Shown: piece after piece, positions 9,139 to 19,594 of the stretch
Numbering within the stretch: the stretch's first letter is position 1
Layout: every line of letters begins with the position of its first letter
The notes under the pieces: model-generated
Databases searched by the model: none
What the model saw: only the letters and a program-made list of their open reading frames with translations
Told to the model about the DNA's origin: nothing
Program-made: the position numbers and the translations under genes
NCBI RefSeq assembly: GCF_018491765.1
Contig: NZ_JABWCU010000008.1
Span: 62,001-126,000, forward strand
DNA length: 64,000 nucleotides
Source of the DNA: Novosphingobium profundi
GTDB lineage: Bacteria; Pseudomonadota; Alphaproteobacteria; Sphingomonadales; Sphingomonadaceae
Reading direction: 5' to 3'

Positions 9139-11499
9139 ATGGACACACCCGGCGCCCCGCTCGCATCGACACCGCCCGCCCTCCCGCGCGAGGAGCGCGT
9201 GGCCCTGCTCGAACAGCTCGAGACCCGGCTGCGCTGGCTGTCCTCCTGGACGATCCACAACGCCAACAACCTGCGTCCCAAGCGCGACGGGCTGAAGGTG
9301 GGCGGGCACCAGGCGAGCTGCTCCTCGATGACCGCGATCATGGCCGCGCTCTACTTCCACGCGCTGCGCCCGCAGGACAAGGTCGCGGTCAAGCCGCACG
9401 CGGGGCCCGTGCTCCACGCGATCCACTACCTGCTCGGCGAACAGAGCCGCGAGAAGCTCGAACGCTTCCGAGGCCTGGGCGGCGTGCAGAGCTATCCCAG
9501 CCGGACCAAGGACGCGATCCCCGTCGACTTCTCGACCGGCTCGGTGGGCCTGGGCGTCGCGGTCACCGCCTTCTCCAGCCTGGTACAGGACTACCTCGTC
9601 GCCCACGGCAAGCTCGCCGAGAACGAGACGGGACGGATGATCGCGCTGATGGGCGATGCCGAACTTGACGAGGGCAACATCTACGAATGCCTGATCGAGG
9701 GCTACAAGCACGACCTCAGGAACTGCTGGTGGATCGTCGACTACAACCGCCAGTCGCTCGACGCGACGACCGCGGACCGCATGTTCCGCCGCTTCGACGA
9801 CATCTTCGAGACCTGTGGCTGGCGCGTCGTCACGCTCAAGCACGGCAAGCTGCAGCGCGCGACGTTCGCCAGGCGCGGCGGCAAGGCCATCGCCGAGTGG
9901 ATCGAGAACTGCCCCAACGCCGACTTCGCGGTGCTCACCTACAAGGGCGGCGCGGCCTGGCGCGAACGGCTCGAAGCCGACCTTGCGGGCAACGCCGCCG
10001 CGCTCAAGATCCTCGCCAGCTTCGACGACGAGGGCCTGGCCGGGCTCATGACCAATCTCGGCGGCCACTGCCTCGAGACCCTGACCGAAGCCTTCGACGC
10101 CTGCCAGGACGATCGCCCCACGCTGTTCATCGCCTATACCGTCAAGGGCTACGGCCTGCCACTGGCGGGCCACAAGGACAACCATTCGGGCATGATGAAC
10201 GGGGCCCAGATCGCGCAACTGCGCGAGGGCCTGGGCATCGCCGAGGGTGAGGAGTGGGAGCCCTGGGGCGGTCTTGGCGACAACGCCGCAGCCCGCCTCG
10301 CGCGCTTCGTCGCGGACAGCCCGATCGCGCGCAAGCCGCGCGAACAGGCCGCCCCCACGATAGCCGTTCCGGCGGCCTTCGCGGTGCCCGCCGAATCCGA
10401 AATCTCCACCCAGGCCGCCTTCGGCAAGGTCCTCCACGACCTCGCCAAGTCGGACAGCGAGCTGGCCGACCGCATCGTCACCACCGCGCCCGACGTGACC
10501 CAGACCACCAATCTCGGCGCCTTCGTCAACCAGCGCGGGCTGTTCCGCCGCCAGGAGCTGGCCGACGTGTTCCAACAGGCGAAGATCCCCTCCGCGCAGA
10601 AGTGGAGCGCGCACGAGGCGGGCCAGCACATCGAACTGGGCATCGCCGAGAGCAATTTCTTCCTGCTGCTCGCCTCGCTCGGCCTGGCCGCACCGCACTT
10701 CGGCACGCGATTGCTACCGGTGGGCACCGTTTACGATCCCTTCATCGCGCGCGGGCTCGATGCGCTCAACTACGGCTGCTATCAGGATGCGCGGTTCCTG
10801 CTGGTCGGCACGCCTTCGGGCCTGACGCTGGCCGCCGAAGGCGGCGCGCACCAATCGATCAACACCCCGCTGATCGGCATGGGCCAGCCCGGCCTCACCG
10901 CCTACGAGCCCGCCTTCGCCGACGAAGTCGCGCTGTTCCTGCACCACGCCTTCGAGGTGATGCAGGCGCCCGAGGGCAGCTCGGTCTACCTGCGCCTTTC
11001 CACGCGCCCGGTGAAGCAGGTCGCCCGCCGCGACGAAAGCTGGCAGGCCGACGCGATCAAGGGCGCCTACTGGCTGCGCGCGCCCGCGCCCGGGGCAGAG
11101 GCCGCCATCGTCTGTTCGGGCACGGTCACGCCCGAAGCGCTCGAGGCCTGGGAAGCGCTCGTCGAGGACCTGCCCGGCCTCGGCCTGCTCAACGTGACTT
11201 CGGCCGACCTCCTTCACCGCGACTGGTCACAGGCGCGCGCCGGACGCTGGAACGGCACGGCGGCGCAGGGCTGCCACGCCGAGGCGCTGCTGGGACAGCT
11301 GGCCCCCACCGCCGGCCTCGTGACCGTGCTCGACGGGTCGCCCGGCGCGCTGTCGTGGCTGGGCGGCGTGCGCGGCCAGCGGGTGAGCCCGCTCGGCACC
11401 GACCGCTTCGGCCAGACCGGCGACCTGCCCGACCTCTACCGCGCCTACCGCCTCGATGCCGAGGCCATCGTCGAGGCCATGGCCGAGCTGTTCCTCTGA
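9139..11499 (+). CDS. AceE/MdeB-like thiamine-diphosphate E1 (2-oxoacid dehydrogenase type)
   Basis: 786 residues from the ATG at 9139. It has the architecture of homodimeric pyruvate dehydrogenase E1 (AceE) but is about 100 residues shorter. ThDP motif GDAELDEGN...DYNRQSLD (about 172-207), substrate-site histidine region GGHQASCSS (56-64) and KGYGLPLAGHKDNHSG are visible, followed by the pyrimidine-binding and C-terminal transketolase domains. No E2 or E3 gene is adjacent. P. putida MdeB, an E1 homologue acting on 2-oxobutyrate, is next to an Lrp-type regulator as here. I infer oxidation of a 2-oxoacid from amino-acid breakdown, or a non-acyltransferring activity; pyruvate itself is also possible. 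Confidence 0.85.
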   Translation: MDTPGAPLASTPPALPREERVALLEQLETRLRWLSSWTIHNANNLRPKRDGLKVGGHQASCSSMTAIMAALYFHALRPQDKVAVKPHAGPVLHAIHYLLGEQSREKLERFRGLGGVQSYPSRTKDAIPVDFSTGSVGLGVAVTAFSSLVQDYLVAHGKLAENETGRMIALMGDAELDEGNIYECLIEGYKHDLRNCWWIVDYNRQSLDATTADRMFRRFDDIFETCGWRVVTLKHGKLQRATFARRGGKAIAEWIENCPNADFAVLTYKGGAAWRERLEADLAGNAAALKILASFDDEGLAGLMTNLGGHCLETLTEAFDACQDDRPTLFIAYTVKGYGLPLAGHKDNHSGMMNGAQIAQLREGLGIAEGEEWEPWGGLGDNAAARLARFVADSPIARKPREQAAPTIAVPAAFAVPAESEISTQAAFGKVLHDLAKSDSELADRIVTTAPDVTQTTNLGAFVNQRGLFRRQELADVFQQAKIPSAQKWSAHEAGQHIELGIAESNFFLLLASLGLAAPHFGTRLLPVGTVYDPFIARGLDALNYGCYQDARFLLVGTPSGLTLAAEGGAHQSINTPLIGMGQPGLTAYEPAFADEVALFLHHAFEVMQAPEGSSVYLRLSTRPVKQVARRDESWQADAIKGAYWLRAPAPGAEAAIVCSGTVTPEALEAWEALVEDLPGLGLLNVTSADLLHRDWSQARAGRWNGTAAQGCHAEALLGQLAPTAGLVTVLDGSPGALSWLGGVRGQRVSPLGTDRFGQTGDLPDLYRAYRLDAEAIVEAMAELFL

Positions 11500-11606
11500 C
11501 CGCGACCACGGGATTTTCACCAGGCCCTGCGCGCGTCGTTCGCTAACCCTTCCCTGCCAAGAATCGGCCATCCCCGATGGTTAATAGGCTGGAAGGTGGT
11601 TCCCAT

Positions 11607-11936
11607 ATGGTCCAGGCGCTGTTTCCCCGTTCTTCCGGTTTCGGGCGGCGCGAGCCGCGCGAACATGTCGAGATGCTGGCCCGGTTCCGCCACAACATTG
11701 CCTCGAGCACGGTGATGCTCAAGGACCTCACCCGCTATGGAGCGCGGATCGAGGGCGTGGGTGGGCTCGAAGCCGACGAAGCGGTCAGCCTCGCGCTCCC
11801 CGGTCGGCGCCCCGCGCTCGCCTTCGTGGCCTGGGCCAACGCGCATTGCGCCGGCCTGGAATTCGCCGACCCGCTCGACGCCTATGTCTACAAGGAGCTC
11901 GTCACGCGCTACGCGCGCCCCGAAGAGGCCCCTTGA
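11607..11936 (+). CDS. PilZ-domain protein
   Basis: 109 residues from the ATG at 11607, preceded by a strong GGAAGG ribosome-binding site; an in-frame ATG at 11577 has none. The PilZ signature is partly visible: RREPREHVEM (RxxxR-like c-di-GMP binding arginines) and DLTRYGARIEG in place of the usual D/NxSxxG. Stand-alone PilZ proteins bind c-di-GMP and influence motility, exopolysaccharide or biofilm. Divergence at the second motif makes c-di-GMP binding likely but unproven. Confidence 0.75.
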   Translation: MVQALFPRSSGFGRREPREHVEMLARFRHNIASSTVMLKDLTRYGARIEGVGGLEADEAVSLALPGRRPALAFVAWANAHCAGLEFADPLDAYVYKELVTRYARPEEAP

Positions 11937-11953
11937 AGCGTCCGGCGGACGCC

Positions 11954-13033
11954 TCAGGCGACAACCGGTTCGAGCACCTGCAAGGTGCCCGCATCGGCAT
12001 CGAGGCGCACCTCGCAGCCGACCGGCACGCTCGCCTGCGCGGCGATGTGGCCGATCGAAAGTCCCTGGAAGGCCGGGATGCCGAGCCGGCCGAACTGCTG
12101 ATCGAGCACCTCGTAGAGCGTGAAGTTCGAATAGCCCCCGTCGGGGTTGTGGCAGCCGGTGCACTGGCCGAAAACCACGCCTGCCAGCGAGCCGAGCACG
12201 CCCGCGAGCGCAAGCTGCGTCAGCATGCGGTCGATGCGGTATTCCGATTCGTTGGTGTCCTCCAGGAACAGCACGCAGCCGCGCATGTCGGGCAGGTAGG
12301 GCGTGCCGACGAGCGCCGAGAGCACGCTGAGATTGCCGCCGACGAGCCGCCCTTGCGCGATTCCGCCCGCGAAGGTGCGCGCGGCGCGCCGTCCTCCGCC
12401 CAGGTTCGCGCCACTATAGCCTTCGACCGCGAGGGTGGGCATGGCTCCCTCGAAGGCGAGGGCATGGAAGCTCTCCCAGGCGGCCGGCGGCCAGCTTGCC
12501 GCCGCGTTGGGGCCGTGGACGCTGGGCGCGCAGTGGTTCGCGGCGAGCGCGAGGTGAAGCGCGGTGTTGTCGCTGAAACCACAGAACAGCTTGGGATCGC
12601 GGCGCAGCGCCGCGTAGTCGAGCCGGGGCAGGATCCGCGCGGTGCCCCAGCCGCCACGCACCGCCATCACCGCGCGGACCTTCGGGTCGCGCCAGGTCTG
12701 CATGAAGGCTCCGGCACGCGCCGCATCGTCGCCGGCAAGGTAGCCGTCGCGCAGCGTCAGGTTGGGGGCGAAGCGGGGCTCGAGCCCCATCGCGCGCACC
12801 GCCTCGGCGATTTCCTCGAGCCCGAAGCGATCGCCGATGAAGCCCGCCAGCGCCACCAGTCCGAGACCATCGCCGGTCCTCAGACGCGGCGCGCGCAGCC
12901 TTTGTCCGGCCGAAGCGTTGGAGGAGGCGCGATCACTCCCAAGCAGCGGAAAGGCCGACATGGCCCCCGCCGCCGCGGTGACCAGCGCGGCCGATTTAAA
13001 GCCCGATTTCAAGGCGTGACGTCGTGACAGCAT
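11954..13033 (-). CDS. LD-carboxypeptidase (peptidase S66), Tat-exported
   Basis: 359 residues from the ATG at 13033. The start SRRHALKSGFKSAALVTAAAGA is a twin-arginine signal, unusual for this mostly cytoplasmic family and suggesting periplasmic action. The S66 triad is visible: nucleophile Ser154 in CGFSDNTALH, Glu in LFLEDTNESEYRIDRML and His in GLSIGH; RGGWGTARIL is the family substrate-loop motif. These enzymes remove the terminal D-Ala from muropeptide tetrapeptides. The gene converges with the PilZ gene and diverges from the LOG gene. Confidence 0.9.
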   Translation of the reverse strand: MLSRRHALKSGFKSAALVTAAAGAMSAFPLLGSDRASSNASAGQRLRAPRLRTGDGLGLVALAGFIGDRFGLEEIAEAVRAMGLEPRFAPNLTLRDGYLAGDDAARAGAFMQTWRDPKVRAVMAVRGGWGTARILPRLDYAALRRDPKLFCGFSDNTALHLALAANHCAPSVHGPNAAASWPPAAWESFHALAFEGAMPTLAVEGYSGANLGGGRRAARTFAGGIAQGRLVGGNLSVLSALVGTPYLPDMRGCVLFLEDTNESEYRIDRMLTQLALAGVLGSLAGVVFGQCTGCHNPDGGYSNFTLYEVLDQQFGRLGIPAFQGLSIGHIAAQASVPVGCEVRLDADAGTLQVLEPVVA

Positions 13034-13104
13034 GGCGCGGGACCCTAACCGCGCACGTGCCTCCCGTCTCGCCAAATCACTCGACGCACGGGGTTTGTGC
13101 GTCC

Positions 13105-13998
13105 ATGGATAAGCGAATGACCGAAGACGAAAAGAAACTCACCGACCGCCGCTTCTACAAGGCCGAACAGGAAGCCGGCTTCGCCGACGAACAGAAGGGC
13201 ACGCTGCAGACGCAGAACCCCTCCTACAAGCTGGCCTTCCAGGACACCGACTTCCTGCTGCGCGACGAACTGCGCCCGGTGCGCTTCCAGCTCGAGCTGC
13301 TCAAGCCCGAGATGCTGCTGGAAGAGGCCAATATCGGCTCCACCCTCGTGATGTACGGCTCGGCGCGCATTCCCTCGCCCGAGAAATGCGAGGGCGTGCT
13401 CGCCCGTGCCACCACCGAGGACGAGAAGAAGATCGCCGAGCGGCTCGTCGCCAAGGCGAAGTACTACGAGGAAGCGCGCGAGCTCGCCCGCATCGCCAGC
13501 CAGTGCGGCCTCGTCGAGAAGGGCATGCGCCAGTTCGTGGTCTGCTCGGGCGGTGGCCCCTCGATCATGGAGGCGGCCAACCGCGGCGCGCACGAAGTCG
13601 GCGCCGAATCGCTCGGCCTCAACATCGTCCTGCCCCACGAGCAGGCGCCCAACCCCTACGTCACGCCGCGCCTCTCGTTCCAGTTCCACTACTTCGCGCT
13701 GAGGAAGATGCACTTCCTGCTGCGCGCACGTGCGGTGGCGGTGTTCCCGGGCGGCTTCGGCACGCTCGACGAGATGCTCGAACTGCTCACCCTCATCCAG
13801 ACCGGCAAGATGAAGCCGATCCCGGTGCTGCTGTTCGGGCGCGCGTTCTGGGAGCGGGTGATCAATTTCGAAGCGCTCGCCGAGGAAGGGGTGATCAACC
13901 GCCGCGACCTCGAACTGATCACCTGGTGCGAGACCGCCGATGATGCGTGGAAGGCGATCCAGGCCTTCTACGACCTCGACTGCGGCTTCCCGTACTGA
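13105..13998 (+). CDS. LOG-family Rossmann-fold protein
   Basis: 297 residues. The hallmark motifs of LOG/lysine-decarboxylase-like proteins are present: GGGPSIMEAANRG and PGGFGTLDEMLE. Characterised members are nucleotide 5'-monophosphate phosphoribohydrolases, including cytokinin-activating enzymes and PpnN. The N-terminal extension of about 80 charged residues is typical of the longer bacterial subtype. The ATG at 13105 was chosen; another in-frame ATG at 13117 (MTEDEKK) is possible. Confidence 0.88.
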   Translation: MDKRMTEDEKKLTDRRFYKAEQEAGFADEQKGTLQTQNPSYKLAFQDTDFLLRDELRPVRFQLELLKPEMLLEEANIGSTLVMYGSARIPSPEKCEGVLARATTEDEKKIAERLVAKAKYYEEARELARIASQCGLVEKGMRQFVVCSGGGPSIMEAANRGAHEVGAESLGLNIVLPHEQAPNPYVTPRLSFQFHYFALRKMHFLLRARAVAVFPGGFGTLDEMLELLTLIQTGKMKPIPVLLFGRAFWERVINFEALAEEGVINRRDLELITWCETADDAWKAIQAFYDLDCGFPY

Positions 13999-14042
13999 CG
14001 CATCGCCAAGGCACCGAGATGCTCACGCATCGCGCCTTGGTC

Positions 14043-14792
14043 TCAACGCACCGCCTGATGGCCCATCGGGCCGTGCCCGGCTCCGAAGCCGGGCGCGGCC
14101 CGAAGCGCCTTGCGCACGAAGGCGCGCGCTTCGTCGACCGCGGCAAGCAAAGGCATCCCGCCGCCCAGGAACGTGGCGATCGCGCTCGACAGTGTGCAGC
14201 CCGTGCCGTGCGTGTGGCGCGTGACGATGCGTGGGGCCTGCCAGAGCTGCTCGGGATTGCCGGGTACGACAAGGCGATCGACCACCTCGTCGCCTTCGGC
14301 ATCCCCGCCCTTGGCGAGATAGGCGATGCCCAGCTCCGCCAGGGCCGCGTCGCCGCCAAGCGCGAGAAGTTCGGGCACATTGGGCGTGGTCAGCGTGGCC
14401 AGCGCCATCATCCGCTCGAAGGCGGCGATGGTCTCGGCATCGGCCAGCACCGAGCCGCTGGTCGCGATCATCACCGGATCGAACACCACCGGCACCTCCA
14501 GCCGCTCGAGGCGGTCCGCGACCGCATGGGCGATGGCCGCCGAGCCGAGCATGCCGATCTTGACCGCGTCGACGCCGATGTCCGCGATGCAGGCGTCGAT
14601 CTGCGCCATCACCATCTCGCTCGAGAGCGCGGCCACCTGGCTCACCCCGCAGGTGTTCTGCGCAGTGATCGCGGTCAGCGCGGTCATCGCGAAACCGCCC
14701 AGCATCGTGATCGTCTTGATGTCGGCCTGTATCCCCGCTCCGCCCGAGCTGTCCGAGCCGGCGATCGAGAGAATGCGTGCAGGTGTGGTCAT
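14043..14792 (-). CDS. thiD: Hydroxymethylpyrimidine/phosphomethylpyrimidine kinase
   Basis: 249 residues. Phosphorylates HMP and HMP-P in thiamine synthesis. AGSDSSGGAGIQADIKT (11-27, substrate and phosphate binding), the TAITAQNT segment, DPVMIATSG, and HTHGTGCTLSSAIA with the ribokinase-type anion hole and catalytic Asp region replaced by GTGC are typical of ThiD. Its start overlaps the stop of the PAP2 gene by four bases, so translation is coupled. Thiamine diphosphate is the cofactor of dxs and the E1 enzyme encoded in this window, though co-regulation is not evident. Confidence 0.96.
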   Translation of the reverse strand: MTTPARILSIAGSDSSGGAGIQADIKTITMLGGFAMTALTAITAQNTCGVSQVAALSSEMVMAQIDACIADIGVDAVKIGMLGSAAIAHAVADRLERLEVPVVFDPVMIATSGSVLADAETIAAFERMMALATLTTPNVPELLALGGDAALAELGIAYLAKGGDAEGDEVVDRLVVPGNPEQLWQAPRIVTRHTHGTGCTLSSAIATFLGGGMPLLAAVDEARAFVRKALRAAPGFGAGHGPMGHQAVR

Positions 14793-15820
14793 GCCAGAGC
14801 GCTAGACGTCCGTCCTGCTCCGGGCAAGGTGCCGCGTGGCCCCCGCCTTTCGCGCCACAGCGCGATCAGCGCGAGCGAGAGGCCGGCAACGCCTGCGCCC
14901 AGGATCAGGTCGATCAGGTAATGCGTGCCCTCGACCGGGGTCACCAGCAGCATGGCAAGGTCGATGGCCACCAGCGGAAGCGCGACGCGCCAGGCCTGCC
15001 GCGCCGAGAAGGCGATCAGGAGGACGCCCGCCGCCGCGTGGAAGCTGGGCGCCGAGACCAGCCCGACGAGCTGGCCGGGGTCGACGGCGTGGAAGGCGTG
15101 GCCGCGCAACTGCGGGATCACCTGGGGCTGCCACAGGTCGCTGACCGGAAGATAGGGGATGGAACCGTGCCACAGATAGGCGAACGGCCCGACCGCGGGC
15201 ATGAAGTAGAAGGCCGCCAGCGTGATCGTCGCCGAAAGCCAGACCGCCGCGAGGAAATCGTGCGCCTCGCGCCGCTGGCCAGTCCAGGCCAGCCAGCCGA
15301 GCAGCAGGCCGGGCGAGACATAGATCATCGCGTAGGCGCCCCGGCTGAGCGGCTGCAACCAGGGATGGCTGGCGACGAACAGGTACCAGTCGAGCCAGTG
15401 GAAATGCAGCGCCGCGTCCGCCGCCTGCAGCCGGGCGTCCGAGAACCCGTGGCTGAGCGCGGCGACCGGGTAGCTGGCGATGGCGCCGACCAGCGAGATC
15501 GCCATGAACAGGCCCGCGTATTCGGCAAGGTCCGCCAGCGCGCGCAAGACCGGCCGCGCGCGCCAGCCCGGACGGCGGCCCGAAACGTGGATCACCGCGA
15601 GCACGAGCAGGATCGCCGCGTAGCGCAGCGACCCCGGCGAGAGGATCGCGAGTTCGAGATCCGCCGCGCGCATCAGCACCGCCAGCACCAGGGCCCCGCC
15701 CGCGAGCAGCCCGAGCAGCGCGCGCGAGGGGATCATGGCATCGTGGGACCGGGCAATCGCGGGCTCCTGCGCAGCGCCGAGCGTGTCGGGCGCGATCTCG
15801 GAGTATTCGGCAGCGGGCAT
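14789..15820 (-). CDS. PAP2-superfamily integral membrane phosphatase/transferase (AUR1-like)
   Basis: 343 residues from the ATG at 15820, with about eight hydrophobic segments. PAP2 motifs near the end are SAPSFHAAAGVLL (C2, His) and TPVEGTHYLIDLILG (C3, His and Asp). This spacing and the preceding soluble loop recall the PAP2_3/AUR1 subgroup, which includes inositol phosphorylceramide synthase-like enzymes. Sphingomonads make glycosphingolipids, so a lipid-phosphate role is reasonable, but the substrate cannot be assigned. ATGA overlap with thiD downstream. Confidence 0.85.
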   Translation of the reverse strand: MPAAEYSEIAPDTLGAAQEPAIARSHDAMIPSRALLGLLAGGALVLAVLMRAADLELAILSPGSLRYAAILLVLAVIHVSGRRPGWRARPVLRALADLAEYAGLFMAISLVGAIASYPVAALSHGFSDARLQAADAALHFHWLDWYLFVASHPWLQPLSRGAYAMIYVSPGLLLGWLAWTGQRREAHDFLAAVWLSATITLAAFYFMPAVGPFAYLWHGSIPYLPVSDLWQPQVIPQLRGHAFHAVDPGQLVGLVSAPSFHAAAGVLLIAFSARQAWRVALPLVAIDLAMLLVTPVEGTHYLIDLILGAGVAGLSLALIALWRERRGPRGTLPGAGRTSSALA

Positions 15821-15955
15821 GCAAGACCTCGTACGGGGAGCGTCCCCGTCGCCTAGAACGGCAAAGCTGAACGCCAGCCGACCGAGCGATCGCAACCGGC
15901 GCAAGAAAGGGTGTGGGGGAAGGAACCGTCCCGCGGCAGTTGGGAGGTGCGAGCG

Positions 15956-16182
15956 TCAGCCCTTGAAGCGGCGCACTTTCGAAGGCGGCGCGGCGTCGTG
16001 GTGCTTCTTGGCGCGGGTCGGGCGATCGGTCAGTTCGCCCCCGCACGTGGGGCACATGTCGTCGAGGTCCTCGGCGCAGCCGGCACAATAGGTGCACTCG
16101 AACGAGCAGATGAAGGCGCCGGGCGCCTCGGCGGGCAGATCGGCGCCGCAGCGCTCGCAATCGGGACGCATTTCCAGGGGCA

Positions 16183-16183
<1 letters not shown>
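15956..16183 (-). CDS. DUF1272 zinc-ribbon protein
   Basis: 75 residues. Eight cysteines in pairs (9/12, 26/30, 33/36, 44/47) in the pattern CERCGADLP...CSFECTYCAGC...CPTCGGEL define DUF1272, a small protein of unknown function expected to bind two zincs. The tail is basic. Its ATG shares a base with the glmM stop (TGATG), so it is translated by re-initiation after glmM. This coupling is the only functional hint. Confidence 0.9.
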
Positions 16184-17529
<1,346 letters not shown>

Positions 17530-17685
17530 CCGTTAGCCAGGCCCACGCTCTGGAGTTGTCCCCTGCTCGTCAATTGCTATGTCGCGCCGCGCTGGTAAAG
17601 TCACCCCCCTCGTCCCGCGTGCCCCCGACTTTGCCGGGGGACCTGTCGTCCCGCCGCCACACGTGCCCCTTCTTCAAGGACCTTC

Positions 17686-18990
17686 ATGACCGACGCCTCC
17701 AGCGCCAGCCGCATGCCCGAAATCCGCGTTCCGGGCCTGCTCACCCTGGGAGGACTGATCGCCGGGCTCGTCCTGGGCGCGCTGCTTCAGGGCACCTCCG
17801 CGCTCGCGGCCATCCTGCCCGTCACCCAGCCGCTGGGCGACCTGTGGCTCAACGCCCTCAAGATGACGATCCTTCCGCTGGTTTCGGGCCTGCTCTACAC
17901 CGGCATCGTCGAGACCGCCGCAGCGGCCAGCGCGGGCGCGCTGGCACGGCGCACGCTGGGCCTCATCATCGCGGTCCTGGCGATGAGCGCAGTGCTGGGC
18001 GGCGTGCTCATGCCGTTGCTGCTTCACCTCTTCCCCGCACAGGGCCTGGGCCTCGCGCCCAGCGGCCCGCAGGCGCCCGCGACGATCCCCGGTTTCGCCG
18101 ACTTCCTCGGTTCGCTCGTCCCCGTCAATGTCCTGAGCGCGGCCGCCGAGGACGCGATGCTCCCCGTGATCGTGTTCATCGCGCTCTTCGCGGCGGCCAG
18201 CACGCGCCTTGCCGAAGAGCCCCGCCGCCAGCTCGCGCTGCTCTTCGAGGGCCTGGCCGGCGCGATGATCGTGGTCATCGGATGGGTGCTCGCGCTGGCC
18301 CCGCTTGGCGTCTTCGCGCTCGGCCTCGGTCTTGCCGCACACACCGGCGCGGCGGCGATCGGCACCCTTGGCCACTATATCCTGCTGGTTTCCTCGCTCG
18401 GGCTGTGCTTCCTGCTCCTGGGCTACCCGCTGGGCGTGCTCGGCGGGCGCAAGCGCCTGGGCGCCTTCGCCCGCGCGGTGCTGCCCGCGCAAGTCGTCGC
18501 GATCTCCACCCAGTCCTCGCTCGCCAGCCTGCCCGCCATGCTGAGCGCGACGCGCGCGCTGCGCATCCCGGCGACGAGCGGCGAGTTCGTGCTGCCGCTC
18601 GCGGTCACGCTGTTTCGCTCGACCGGCCCCGCGATGAACATGGGCGTCGCCATCTACGCCGCGCACCTTGCCGGCTATCCCCTCAGTTCCGGCGCGATCA
18701 CGGCGGGCGTGCTGGTGGCCTTCCTCACCACCTTCGGCGCGGTCTCGCTGCCCGGCACGATCAGCTTCGTCGCCTCGATCGGTCCGATCGTCGCGGCGAT
18801 GGGCGCCCCGCTCTGGCCGCTTGGCATCCTCGTCGCGGTCGAGATGCTCCCCGACATCATGCGCACCGTGGGCAACGTGACGATGGACGTCGCGGTTACC
18901 GCCGCGGTCGATGCCGGGGTCGAGGGCGGTGATCCTGAGGCCAGGGTTGACGGGGCCCCCTCCGAACCCGATCCCGAGACGATCCACTAG
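17686..18990 (+). CDS. Dicarboxylate/amino acid:cation symporter (DAACS family)
   Basis: 434 residues, inner membrane. Family features are visible in order: N-terminal helices with LWLNALKMTILPLVSGLLYTGIV, the HP1 hairpin serine motif STQSSLASLP, the unwound helix-7 segment TGPAMNMGVAIYAA (here MNMG in place of NMDG) and the HP2 loop TFGAVSLPGTISF. GltP/DctA-type carriers take up glutamate, aspartate or C4-dicarboxylates with protons or sodium. MNMG for NMDG suggests altered cation binding or substrate. Confidence 0.88.
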   Translation: MTDASSASRMPEIRVPGLLTLGGLIAGLVLGALLQGTSALAAILPVTQPLGDLWLNALKMTILPLVSGLLYTGIVETAAAASAGALARRTLGLIIAVLAMSAVLGGVLMPLLLHLFPAQGLGLAPSGPQAPATIPGFADFLGSLVPVNVLSAAAEDAMLPVIVFIALFAAASTRLAEEPRRQLALLFEGLAGAMIVVIGWVLALAPLGVFALGLGLAAHTGAAAIGTLGHYILLVSSLGLCFLLLGYPLGVLGGRKRLGAFARAVLPAQVVAISTQSSLASLPAMLSATRALRIPATSGEFVLPLAVTLFRSTGPAMNMGVAIYAAHLAGYPLSSGAITAGVLVAFLTTFGAVSLPGTISFVASIGPIVAAMGAPLWPLGILVAVEMLPDIMRTVGNVTMDVAVTAAVDAGVEGGDPEARVDGAPSEPDPETIH

Positions 18991-19010
18991 GCTTGCCCGA
19001 ACGAGGCCCG

Positions 19011-19589
19011 ATGCCCGCCCAAAACGCCCTTCCCGATACCTTCGCCGACTGGCCCGCCAGCCACGCCCGGCAAGTGCTCGAACCCGGCCCGGTGGTCCTC
19101 CTCACCACCCGCCACGAGGGCCGCGACAACGTCATGACCCTGGGCTGGCACCAGGTGCTCGACTTCTCGCCCTCGCGGATCAGCTGCATGGTCTCGGCCG
19201 GCAACCACAGCTTCGCGGCGCTGCGCGCGAGCGGGACTTGCGCGATCAACGTGCCCGAAGCCGACTTGCTCGACACGCTGGTGGGCATCGGCAACTGCTC
19301 GGGCGCCGAAGTCGACAAGTTCGCCCGCTTCAAGCTCGCGAAGGCCGAGGCGCGCGAGATCGACGTCCCCGTGCTGCCGCAATGCGCCGCGATCCTCGAA
19401 TGCCGCCTCCACGACGCGCGGATGGTGGAGGACTACAACCTCTTCATCCTCGAAGTCGTGCGCCTGTGCGTGCGCGTCGATCCCGCCGAAGCCACGTTCG
19501 TCCATTTCATCGGAGACGGGCGTTTCCGCCTGACCGGGGAGAGCGTCGCGCGGCGCGCGCTGTTTCGCCCCGACATGCTCGGCATCTAG
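19011..19589 (+). CDS. Flavin reductase-like (DIM6/NTAB) FMN-binding protein
   Basis: 192 residues from the ATG at 19011; an in-frame TTG lies 18 bases upstream. The split-barrel flavin-binding fold is recognisable: NVMTLGWHQVLDFSPSRISCMVSAGNHSF, CAINVPEADLLD and HFIGDGRFRL. Members bind FMN and reduce flavins with NAD(P)H or serve as oxidoreductases. It follows the symporter gene by 20 bases on the same strand, so the two may be co-transcribed. Confidence 0.85.
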   Translation: MPAQNALPDTFADWPASHARQVLEPGPVVLLTTRHEGRDNVMTLGWHQVLDFSPSRISCMVSAGNHSFAALRASGTCAINVPEADLLDTLVGIGNCSGAEVDKFARFKLAKAEAREIDVPVLPQCAAILECRLHDARMVEDYNLFILEVVRLCVRVDPAEATFVHFIGDGRFRLTGESVARRALFRPDMLGI

Positions 19590-19594
19590 GCCCG

